From Smittium mucronatum (lineage: Eukaryota; Kickxellomycota; Harpellomycetes; Harpellales; Legeriomycetaceae), in assembly GCA_001953115.1 (NCBI GenBank), contig LSSL01003362.1:1-18341 (forward strand): a stretch of 18,341 nt of DNA. The letters are read 5' to 3'. The position numbers and the translations under genes were made by a program. Below the pieces are notes generated by a model that worked only from the letters and a program-made list of their open reading frames with translations, was not told where the DNA came from and searched no databases. Below, one piece after another: positions 8,201-18,341 of this stretch (position 1 is its first letter; each line of letters opens with the position of its first letter).

Positions 8201-9357
8201 TAGTCATAAATTGCTGTTTTAATACATTCATGCATAAAATTGAATTCTTTTTTATGTTTAGACTTTTCAATAAAATTTATTCTCTCATATACAGAATCAA
8301 TTCCAAACTCAGTTTGTGACTTTTTCAGATCATAACATATTGATTTAGGTTGCACCGTTTTGAAGCTCTTTTATTAAAAGTCAAAGTGAATATACTCTGT
8401 TTTATGTTGAACAGACCTATACTTAGTTAGTGAAACGTTGTAAGTTGATATTATTGATCTCCTACATCCCTTAATAAGAGTGTTTGGATTTATTATTTCT
8501 TAAAGAGACTAATTTATTTAAAAAACCTTTTAGGAAATAAGATTTATCTCAAAGATAATTAAATACTATAACTCAATTTGATATCTTTCATGTATATCCA
8601 CTAAATACAAATAGATTTTCTTAGCAATTTTTTTTAAAAAAATCCTTAAGGATTCAATCGTTATCTAATTTAGAATCCCCCATTAATATATATTAGATTC
8701 TTGACCTCTAATTTCATCAAAAAATAAGTTTTTGAATCACTCACCGGTGCCTTCATCCCCTAATCCATAAATAAAATTCCCACAATCTTTAGCTCAATAA
8801 TCCAAATTAAGTTTAAATGTAACATTTTTCGAGTCAAAATTTTCTCACCAAGTCAATATATTACATAATTATTAAAAGTGTAGCGTGCATCTTGTCTCAA
8901 AAAAATTGAATTAGGATAAATATAAGGAAAAGGATAAATGGTTAAATATAAACCCATCCATTAAAATATAGTGAAAAGTGAAAAAATTACTAATTTTTTA
9001 TAAAAGCATTGAAAATTTCGAGGGGATATTTATTTAATAAAACTGAGATTAGCATCATAATATATTGTACATATATTTTTACTTGAAGGTATTAAATAGA
9101 TATTTGATAAAATAAAAGAGAACATTAAAAAGGTTTTCTTACGTTTTTTTATAATCAAAACCACGAATAAACACTCAACATCACAATTATATGTTAACTA
9201 AAATAATTGAATAATATAAATAAATAAAATTTTACTTTTTAAATCACTCCAAAATTTTGAATTTTTTTTTTTTTGAAATGATGTCAAGTCTATTAAATTC
9301 TAGATCTGAGATCCTGATAAATTTAAATTTATGTCTTATATCAAAAAATAAATATTT
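8201..9357. other. 3' flank of the PP2A gene and non-coding DNA
   Basis: Just after the stop there is an AATAAA at 8269-8274. The minus-strand frame 8053-8355 begins at a GTG, is half antisense to the last exon, and is discussed as a weak observation. From about 8400 onward both strands are full of stops and no RNA gene or mobile element was recognised before the inverted-repeat element at 9358. Confidence 0.6.
8269..8274 (+). terminator. Possible polyadenylation signal for the PP2A B'' gene
   Basis: An AATAAA hexamer lies 69 bases after the stop codon, a plausible distance for a short 3' UTR. The context is AT-rich, so chance occurrence is possible; the cleavage site is not visible. Confidence 0.5.
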
Positions 9358-10020
9358 TTGGCGTTAATCGGTAGTATAAATCTGGAAAAAATAGATGAAA
9401 TCTGGAAATTTCAACAAATCCCGGAAAAATTTTATAGAACCTATTTTTTACCCTTAATTTTCGCCCGCAAGTTTTAGAAAAATTTGTCATTTTTTTCTTT
9501 TGGATAAAACTTAACTTAAGATGTAATAAATTGCAAATAACATCTTATTTAAGCGATTGTTTAGTCATTTCAAAAAAAAATTATCAAATAGATATGTCTC
9601 ATTTTTAAATTTTCAGGAAAAGTAGTTAAGTTATAGCTTTCATTATCATTAATATATAATATTCGATTTACTATAATTGAAAAATAATTGGATATGCATA
9701 GTTTACCACCAAATAGAAAATGTTAACCGGTAAAAAAAAGGGTTTCAGAATATCCCCTTTTTTTTACGCACCAGAATATTCCCGTGTCCCAAAATAGAAT
9801 AGACAATATAAATTTGTTTATTGGAACGGCAAATGAATAAAAAAAATCAAAAAAACTGACAAATAAAGCCTACAATTAATTTTTTGACGAATTTTCTCGA
9901 AATTCACCTACAAAAATGACTGATAAAAAATAGGTTCTGTGAATATTTTATAGAATTTGTTAAATTTTCCGGGATTCATCTATTTTTTCCACTATTTTTG
10001 GAAAAACTCCATTTAACCAA
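9358..10020. mobile_element. Inverted-repeat element, probably a decayed non-autonomous DNA transposon
   Basis: The two ends are inverted copies. 9384-9450 aligns without gaps to the reverse complement of 9924-9990, with 54 of 67 positions identical by hand count. This includes two perfect 15-base blocks, GGAAAAAATAGATGA (9384-9398) and AGAACCTATTTTTTA (9436-9450), at the same spacing in both arms. Weaker similarity continues outward to TTGG...CCAA at the tips and inward for about 50 bases. An AATAAATAT string lies beside each tip (from 9347 and from 10019), a possible target-site duplication, though three T bases separate the left one from the tip. The interior has no open frame and carries a perfect hairpin at 9730-9767. 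The long arms would suit a MITE, foldback or Mutator-like derivative; the family is not identified. Confidence 0.7.
9730..9767. repeat. Perfect 13-bp stem hairpin inside the inverted-repeat element
   Basis: GTAAAAAAAAGGG (9730-9742) pairs exactly with CCCTTTTTTTTAC (9755-9767) across a 12-base loop. A short direct repeat, CAGAATAT followed by CCC or TCCC, starts in the loop at 9746 and again at 9772. It lies near the middle of the 663-bp element, which would fit a foldback structure. Confidence 0.85.
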
Positions 10021-13000
10021 ATAAATATATTTTACAAAACAAATTTGTTTTCAATATGAAATTAGAAACATGAAAATATTTTAAACTTTTGTATTTCAAA
10101 ATAAAAACAACGTGATTTATTATTTTTTATTAAATAAAGTTTAATTAATTAAGCTAAAAAAAGTATTTATTTGTGATTTCCCGAAGAATGTTTTTTTTTT
10201 TTATTAATCCAAATTTAATAAAAAAGAAACATATTTTGGTCATAAATTATTCAAAACCATATTAATAGTATTTTTAAATGGCATTGCTTTTTAATGATAG
10301 TATGGTAAAGAATTTTTTGAAATATGAATTAAAAATTCCAAAATTTAAATATTTAGATTGTATTTTACTTCTATATTAATATTTACTACTTTTTGTACAA
10401 AAAAAAATTACTGGGAACTCAAAATTTTTTCTTTATGATTATCAAATATATTTATTGAGCTATATTTACTATATTATCCAAGTTTTTAACTGAGGGTTAT
10501 AATCTTGATATTGAGATAATAGTGTAAAAATATTGAGCAGGATAAAATTTCATTTTACTTCAATTCTCTTTTATTTATGATTTTAGAATTTCGTGTTAAA
10601 GTTGGCCTGCCATTGAAATTAAATTATTTTATAAATAAATTTAGTTTTTAAATAGTTCTATTCCCTCATGAATAGCTAACAGATATAAACGTGGTTATAT
10701 AAGTTAACTTTAAAGAAATTTATTGTCTAGATGAAAATAGTATGAAAAAAATATTATAGAATATCTTTGAAAAAACCAGTTTTTTATGTTCCTGTAAAGT
10801 TATGAATATCTTTTAATTAAAATATGGAAGTTTTTGCTTTATTTTCTTTTAGAAATAATAAAAAACACATTTTTTAATCTTAATAGGACTTAACATGATA
10901 GATAAAATTAATTAAATATTATTTTTTTGAAATAAAAGAGTAAAGGATAAAAGAATATCAAAGAAAATATCATAAAAGTTTATTAGCCCAAAATATTTAA
11001 ATAATTTTATAATATTAGCACATGCATGGTTTTACATCGAAGTTTCTTTTTCCAGATATAAAATGATTTATATCGCAATTTTTAATGATGCTAAGCATTG
11101 AGATAATATATAAAATCAATATCTGGGAAAATATTTATTGTTTGATAAAATTAATAAATTTGACCAAAATTTTAACGAATATATTTTTTATAACTTATAA
11201 ATATAATTTTTGAAACTTTTATTCTATTTTTATTTTTATTTTTATTTTACATATATATCAAAATTTCAAAACTAATTTTTTTAGAAATCGAGAAATTAAT
11301 CATAAAAAAAGCGTGATACGAGTGAATTAAAAATAGTAATAAAAAAAAAATCGTTAACAAGAACCAACATAATAAGGTACATTCGAATAAAAATATGGAA
11401 AATAAACCAAAAGAAAATTGCAAACGATTAAAACTAAGCAAAAAATAGATTAAATTTTCGAAATAAAGAGCTAAAATTCAAAACTATAATACTGGTAATT
11501 TTATTCTAAAAATATGCGGAGTCTAATATTTTAAACTTACATCACCAAATAAAATGTATTAGGAGGGGATAAATTTGACAATAAAAAATAGTATTTGAAG
11601 ACACGCTCTAATTTTGGGCACCATATTTTAAATTATAAATTATGTACAAATGGGGTATCACATGTTATAATTATTTATTATCTATAGTTTTAATTTTATC
11701 TAGATATAATCCATAATAATCATTTCTTTAATTAAATTTTTTAAAAAAAAACGACTTGAAAATTTTGGAAGTTAAAAAATTTGAATTCCTTGAGTCAGCT
11801 AATTTATTGAAAACTATAAAAAAACAAAAATTTATAATAAATGGTTTCAATAACTGTTTTTTAAACCTTTTTATCGTTGAAAGATCTATAAAATCAGAGA
11901 TTTATTGAAAATAAAAATAAAATAAAAAAATTGAATCAATGATATATTCATCAAAAAATATATAATATTATATAATTCGAATAATATAGGAACAATTTCA
12001 TTATTTATCAAGTTAATTGATATTTTAGTTACTTTATTATTGTGGGAAATTATTTTGTGTGTACATAAATAAACACGTTTTTAACTAAATTAATAAGGAC
12101 TTTATATAAAGGTTCTAAGAATAAAAAAAAATTAAAGAATTTATGATTACAAAAAATAAAATGAGATAGTATAACAGATAATACAAATCACTCTCAAAAA
12201 AAATAAATAATATTCAGATATTTTTTTAAAAAAAAATGGAAATTTCATAGAAAAAAAAAATGAAGTTTGGTGGGTTTGGAAAACTTTAAGTCATTTTTAA
12301 CCAAAAAATTTTATCAATTAAGTACAAGTAAGCATAAAAACTTCATACAAAAATTTAAAAATAATAGAAAAATAATTTCGATAAAGGTAAAATTCAGAAG
12401 TTTAATTGGTATTGTGAGCGGATTTAGAATTTATTTCAAAATTTTCTAATCCTAGAAAGCAGTATTAATAGTTATTAGAAAAAATCTACATATTGATGCA
12501 ATAATTTTGACTCTAGAAATCTTATTTATGCAAGGCAGCTTTAGAATAATATAAAAAACATTTCCTTTATATCACTAAAAAACTTCATGCTCCAAAAAAA
12601 AGTTTGAATAGGAAAAAGGATGATTTTTTCCAAAATTGAAAATTTTTAGTATAGAACTGTGACCCCCAGTCTCATATAATAAAACTGACTAAATTTATTC
12701 AAAAGTAACCGAGTTCAAAAAAACGTAATCATGATCATTAGGAAGAATGTGATTATTTGATTAAAGAATATAATGATATAAATTTATATCGAATAGGTAA
12801 AATATAGAAAAATAAAACAGTGATTTAAGAAAATAATTTACTTAAATAAACCACTATATTTTCAAAGAAATATCAGTTAAAAAAATAATAGGAAGATCCT
12901 TTATTTTATTTGAAATTAAACCAAAATTAATTATAAATCATTTCTCTACACTAAATGGATTAAGAGAGAAAGAGGGTTTCTGGATTAAATATTTTATAAA

Positions 13001-14833
13001 AAAGTAAATTGGAAATAATAATGTTTAATGAATATGGAAAAAAATAATTAATTTCCGGAAATCAAGTTTATTTTCGGGGAAAAAATATTTTTAATAACGG
13101 ACAAAAAGAAAATATTTGAAATCTTATTAATAATCATTAATATGATTAATAATGATAAATATGAATTAATAATATGTAATTTTATTGAAGATTAAATATA
13201 GAAATTTTCAAAAAAAAATTAGCCAAATCTTCTGGTAACTTCAATAGACCGAGAAAAAAAAGCAGATGATATTTACCCAAGAAAAAAAAAATTGAAAATT
13301 TTATTTTGCAACAGCTTGAATAATGGTTAAAATAATTTCTAAATATCTTAAAAATTAAATTAAGTATGAAATAATTGAGTTAACTTTCAATAAAAACTAA
13401 AATAAAGATTTAAAGATGTATTAATATTAATTAATCCATGAAGAAATGTTCAAAACTTCATAAAAAGAAAAATATCTATGAAATAATAAAAAAATCTCGG
13501 TATCTCTGAATTTATGGACAAATGAAATTTTTAAAAAAATATATATATAAATAAAAACTGAGTTTTAAAGTCTTTATAAGAATTTAACAATAAAATGAAA
13601 TAGGTGGAGATAGTAAGAGGAAAAAACGAAAAAAATTTGGTTGAGCTTTAAAATTGATTTAACCCCTTCAGAAGTCGTAATATTATATATAAAAAATTAA
13701 ATTAAATTCAAGGGATAAAATATAATATCTTGAGTTATTTCCTAAAAATCGCATAAGCAATATTAACTCAAAATCGAATGAATTAAAAATAAAGAAATTT
13801 ATCCAAAAAATTCTTAAAATTAAACTATAGCACTATAATTGAAAAAGTATCAAATTTATTTGGTTTAACAGAATCATTTTGAAAAATAAAATTTTAGAGA
13901 TAACATGACCAATGCCAAGCCAAAATATAGTTTTTTTTTTGTTCATAAGATTTATAATAGAAAAAAAAATCATTGGGTAAAAACAAAGTAGCAAAATATA
14001 TTATCTATATATAATTCATCTACCCAGAAAACTGTGTGTGGGTTTATGTGTGTATTTGTGTAAAGTATTAATTATTACTCTTATTTGCTGATTCATAATA
14101 TTAATACCTTATTTGAGAAATTAAATTTTTATTTTATCTCAAATCTAGTATTTAACTAATGGTTTTTTTTTTGCATATTATTATGTGAATATGAGACTCA
14201 GAGAATAAAAGTTTTAAATCAGTATTAATTAGCCTATAAATATCTCCTATTAAAAAAGCCTCATCGAATCAGAGTGGTGAATTTTATATTGGTTGGATTT
14301 TAATATTTCGAATTAATTACAATGCGTTCTGTTTTTTCTGTTAATATTATAGACTAAAGTCATCACACTATTTCTCTGTCCAATAATTGTAAGAATTTTT
14401 TTTTCGAGAATATTCACAAAATATCATTTATATTTCTTTTTTTCTCTTATGAGTTGAATAATTAAAATGTTAAAACTGATATTTTAGCTATTTAATTAAA
14501 TTATGGCTGATTAAATTCTCATCTTGACATTTTCTGCAAATCGTTCAAAAATTATACTAAACTTGATGTAGGTTATCGGTAAACTTTAAATTCTCATATA
14601 CAACCCCTATTTTATCCAATTAAATGGCGGGTTATTAGTTATGAAACAAATTGGACAAAATTAACAAAGATAAATTCAATTAGAGAAAATAAAAAGTAAA
14701 ACTTAATTTTGAATATTCGAGTTTATTTTTAATATCTAATTTTTTTACTGTTTAACTTATTTTAAAATAAATAAATTCATACACCACCAAACCAATAAAA
14801 GCGAATATTTATAACATTTCTATTAAATTTTTA
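10021..14833. other. AT-rich non-coding DNA
   Basis: No supportable gene, RNA gene or transposon was seen. The frames at 11247-11441 (minus) and 12267-12449 (plus) are made of homopolymer-like codons and have no family resemblance. The plus strand is visibly A-rich from about 11280 to 11580 and in much of 12120-14000. Small features are a six-base repeat at 11225-11248, a short ATCATTAATATGAT palindrome near 13134, and a TG-rich patch at 14032-14062. Confidence 0.6.
11225..11248 (+). repeat. Hexanucleotide tandem repeat (TATTTT)x4
   Basis: A bases recur at 11226, 11232, 11238 and 11244, separated by five T each, giving four units of a 6-base microsatellite. It is ordinary in DNA of this composition. 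Confidence 0.9.
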
Positions 14834-14903
14834 AATTTATAAATTTATAAATTTTTTTTTAAGATTACAATTTATAAATTTATAAATTTTTTTTTAAGAT
14901 TTC
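14834..14903 (+). repeat. Tandem duplication with a 35-bp unit
   Basis: Two adjacent copies (14834-14868 and 14869-14903) share AATTTATAAATTTATAAA, a nine-T run and AAGATT, differing only in the last bases. Each unit contains two overlapping TTTATAAA palindromes. The near-perfect identity suggests a recent duplication. Confidence 0.9.
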
Positions 14904-17900
14904 AATTCCAATTCCAAATTACCAAATAAATCTATACTTTATCATAGAGATAATTCCTGAATTTTCGGAATACTGAATTTTTGATAGGAATCTGTCCGAA
15001 CCTAAAGAATATACATGCTAAGATATATTTTTCAATCTTTAAATTTAAAATAAATACACTAATTTAGCTTGTCTAAATATAAAAAATAAGTTGGTCCAAT
15101 CAATTTCACTATTTACCTGTCATTATTAATGGAAGCTTACATAATCAAATTAATAGTGGTGTGATTAATTTTTTATTTGTAAAATAAAACCTCAAGAATA
15201 ACTCATTATACTTTAGTTTTTTTTTTTGAGAAAAAAATTATATAGAGAAAAATTATAATTGAAACATGATGGGCTAATAACTATAGTAAAAAACTTCATT
15301 AAATATGATGATGGATAATTTATTACAATATCTAATATCTGTTATTTAATACCTAATACCTTTATATAATAATATAATAATATAATAATATATCAATACA
15401 ATTTTTTACTTTAGTATTTTCAGATATTTTTATTATTGAATAAACGTTCTTAAAATCATATTTTTGGTATAGCAAAATGCAGTTAAATAAAAGAAAGATT
15501 ATAAAAACATAAATATATTGAATAATAATTATATTCAAATATTAGGATATTATTTTTTAATTAAATTTTTACTTCCACCTCTTAATTAAAAATTAAAAAT
15601 ATTTAATCTCTTTTTTAATACAAAATTGATATCCACGATCCTTTTTTTTTTTATTTGTTTTTGAAAGCCTAAAAATAAATTTATTGATTTTTACTTAGCA
15701 AAAAAAATAGAAAAAATATTTACTTATACTAATAAAGATATTTTTTTTTTAGAAATAAATTTCAATATGTGATATATTTCTTTATATATTATAGTTTTAA
15801 ACTAAAATAGCAAATAAAAGCTATATTCAAAGAGTTTTACTAAGAATTTTTCTTTTAAGTCCAAGATATTAATTTTTTTTGGTAAAACCTAAGTTTAAAT
15901 ATTATAGCATAGTTTTGCTAATTATTATGGTACTATCTTTCAGATAATTTGTATGAATTAGATTGATTTTTTATCAATTAAAGAATGATTCATAATCAAA
16001 AACAATTAAAATAAGGTTAAAAATTGCAGTTTTAGAAGATTTTTTACCCTAGAAGGAGCTTATTAGTAATATATTAAAGTTATAATTAATTTTATTAAAT
16101 TTACTAATAAAAAATTTACGTTGAATCCTTAGATTAAAAAACCAAAATAACCCCACGAATATGTCTAAAATTCTTCAGATAAAAAAAATCCCCTAACTCA
16201 TTTCAATTTTGTTTTTGTTTTTAATTATACTCGTTGCTTAATAGTAACATTTTAAAGGTGAAAAAATTAAAAAATATATATATTTAAAGCAATGATGCTG
16301 TTAATAAATTTAAAATATAATATATATCTAATATTAAAGGGTTTAACTTTGCAATTTTTACAATATACGAGTGGATAGCCTACAATATGTAGATCCTAGT
16401 GCTTATTATTTTTATTATTATCCAAACTTCCTCATCATATTATATAATTTATAAGATTTTTATTGATTTTTTACTTTCTGAGTTGTTTTTGATTAATTAT
16501 CATGTATTTTATTACAATAGTTATTATAATGAGTATTTTTCTAAAAAAAAAATTTCATTTCGTGAATCTAAATTTTAAGACGAATTCATCGTGATTAAGA
16601 ATGATTTTTAAATTCAAAAGATGTATTGTAGGTATTAGAAAAAAATTGAACTTTTTTTGCTTCTTATAATATGAATTAGAGGATATTTATAATATTGGGA
16701 GTTTCAACAAATAGCAGAGGTAATTCCTAAAAAATCGGATGATATTTTTTTTATAATGGATATTTTTATTAATCCAACATAATGATTTTTTGATACAGTA
16801 TTCTCTTTCTTTAAAATAGTTTTCAAAATTTTCAAGCAAAGCAGTATCGCGTTAATCCTGTTTTTAATAATTTATAGCTGGAATCGGAGTTTTTAAAATT
16901 CGTTTCACAATCACTTGAGATATGATTGATAATTTAACGATGTCATTTTTCTTAAGTCCAGTTATATCAAAAATACAAAAACTTTGATTTTTTTTTAATA
17001 CGGAATAAATTCTGACTGAGAATATTTTTTTTCACAATTATTAAAATTTAATTTGTTCAAAATTTTTGATTTTTTTAAAGATCGTAACTTTGATTATTTT
17101 CTTGATTTGATTTTAAAATTATATTAAACATCCTCAAAATCAGAAAATTAATAAATTAAAAAATCAATAAAGACTTTATTTGGCTTTATACTTCCATAAA
17201 AAATAAATCACCAAAAAAATAACAAATACATGGTTACCCGTTAATAATTTTTATTTATTTTAAGGAATTTTTTAATACAGAAAAATTGGAGAGAAATAAG
17301 GGTAGTCTTGTAATAGCTTTTTTTTTTTGAAATGAATTTACTGTTGATTTTTTAAATTTTTAGTAATAATATCTCAATATCTATTAACTCGTTACAGAAT
17401 AATTTAATTAACACCTTTTAAATATCAAAAAAAGAAGACCTAAATCTCTTATCTTTTTCAAAATTTTGGTAAGAAAAAGCTTATTATCTTTTGGTCAAGA
17501 TTAATTCAATTTTAGAAAAAAGTATAAATTATATAATATAAAAAACTTTAAAATATCTGAAATTTGCCTTTAAAGCATAGCTACGATTTTAAAAATGATG
17601 TTAAATTTAATAAAAATTTTGGCGGTAAATTAGAATAATAAATAATTTTTTTTAATTTTTTTTAATACATGGCTGTCAAAAGGTTTTATCCAATGTAATT
17701 ATGATAGCGATTCTGCTTTAATTAGTCTCCAAAAATTCAAAAAATAACTAAATTTATCATTTTTTTATAATCAAGTTTATTTATGTATCAAAACATTCTC
17801 TAATTTTTCGGAATGAAATTTTGATTAGATAAAAATATAAAACAAAATTTATTTCGCGAAAATGATATAGTATTACAAAAAAAGTAGGTACGACAATTAA

Positions 17901-18300
17901 ATTTAAATAATAATAATAAATGCCAATTCTATAAAAAAATAAGCACCTGCTGTTTTAAAAAAATCCCATAAACTTAAATAATGACTTCAGAAAAATGAAA
18001 ATGTAATGATTTTATTTATAACTCCATAATTACTTAGAATTTGGGGTAATTGTCAAAATTATCAAACCAATTTAATACCTAAACAGAGAATTTCGCAATC
18101 TTTGTTATTATATAATAATTATTAAAAAAAGTTTTTTTGTACATTTATTTCTTTATAACCTATAAAGTTCATAAAATCTCTAGTGTAAATTTTTTTTAAA
18201 ATAATTATATTATTATTTAAATTTAATATAAATTCAGGTAAATATCGCTTTTCTTTATAGAAAAAATATCTTTGATATTCACTAAAAAAAATTTACTGTA
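14904..18300. other. AT-rich non-coding DNA
   Basis: Both strands are saturated with stops and homopolymer runs. Apart from the 8-base microsatellite at 15364-15393 I recognise nothing: no coding trace, tRNA-like fold or paired inverted repeat. Confidence 0.6.
15364..15393 (+). repeat. Octanucleotide tandem repeat (ATATAATA)x3.75
   Basis: Three complete copies of ATATAATA and most of a fourth run without interruption. It is a simple AT microsatellite. Confidence 0.9.
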
Positions 18301-18341
18301 ATATGTGTGGAGGGGTCTGCTTTTCAGATGTCTCTTTCCTT
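18301..18341 (+). other. Possible splice acceptor and start of a further gene at the window edge
   Basis: The last 40 bases are much richer in G+C than the preceding 3 kb. They contain a pyrimidine-rich CTGCTTTTCAG followed directly by ATGTCTCTTTCCTT (ATG at 18328-18330). This could be an exon beginning at the acceptor after 18327. Only 14 bases remain, so no product can be proposed. Confidence 0.25.

Noticed and set aside
11247..11441. Minus-strand frame encoding a very hydrophobic 64-residue peptide
   Set aside because: The Phe/Leu richness simply follows from a T-rich strand; there is no convincing start context, neighbour or family match.
12267..12449. Plus-strand open frame of 60 codons
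   Set aside because: Composition is Lys/Phe/Ile/Asn-rich as in non-coding AT-rich DNA, with no recognisable motif.
8400..18300. tRNA, rRNA or spliceosomal RNA genes in the non-coding stretch
   Set aside because: No cloverleaf-compatible segment with B-box-like sequence and no recognisable conserved RNA core was seen by eye. A covariance-model search would be needed to exclude them fully.
1..18341. CRISPR array, operon, riboswitch or prokaryotic signals
   Set aside because: There are no regularly spaced repeats and no compact polycistronic layout; the spliced genes show the window is eukaryotic.

Overview
This is an AT-rich window (roughly 75-80% A+T by eye) from a eukaryotic nuclear genome. 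The evidence is two clearly recognisable eukaryotic genes interrupted by short GT-AG introns (57-96 bp, T-rich before the acceptor), a decayed Tigger/pogo-type DNA transposon, and long non-coding AT-rich stretches. Nothing points to a bacterium, organelle or virus. The species cannot be fixed. A Tigger-like transposase, a B''-type PP2A subunit and tiny introns would suit a compact, AT-rich animal lineage or a protist, but that is inference only.

Layout. 1-1409 (minus strand): remains of a Tigger-like DDE transposase, broken by frameshifts and stops and cut by the window's left edge. 1540-4330: non-coding DNA with two unidentified, broken coding-like traces, an 11-base G run and a weak inverted repeat of about 50 bp. 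4433-4954 (plus): an intact two-exon gene for TRAPPC4/Trs23, a core subunit of the TRAPP vesicle-tethering complex. 5500-8200 (plus): an intact nine-exon gene for a PP2A regulatory B'' subunit (PPP2R3/PR72 family). It has a long disordered N-terminus rich in Ser/Thr-Pro sites and a canonical EF-hand near the C-terminus. 8201-18341: about 10 kb with no supportable gene. It holds a 663-bp inverted-repeat element (9358-10020) that looks like a decayed non-autonomous DNA transposon, a perfect 35-bp tandem duplication, and simple repeats. The last bases (from about 18300) may be the edge of another gene.

The two intact genes share strand and short-intron style and lie 545 bp apart. They act in unrelated processes (ER-Golgi tethering and phosphatase targeting), so their adjacency probably has no functional meaning. 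No new defence or metabolic system is visible. The best leads are the 663-bp inverted-repeat element, the multisite-phosphorylation-like N-terminus of the PP2A subunit, the minimal TRAPPC4 without a PDZ-like insert, and the apparent fossil intron in the Tigger transposase.
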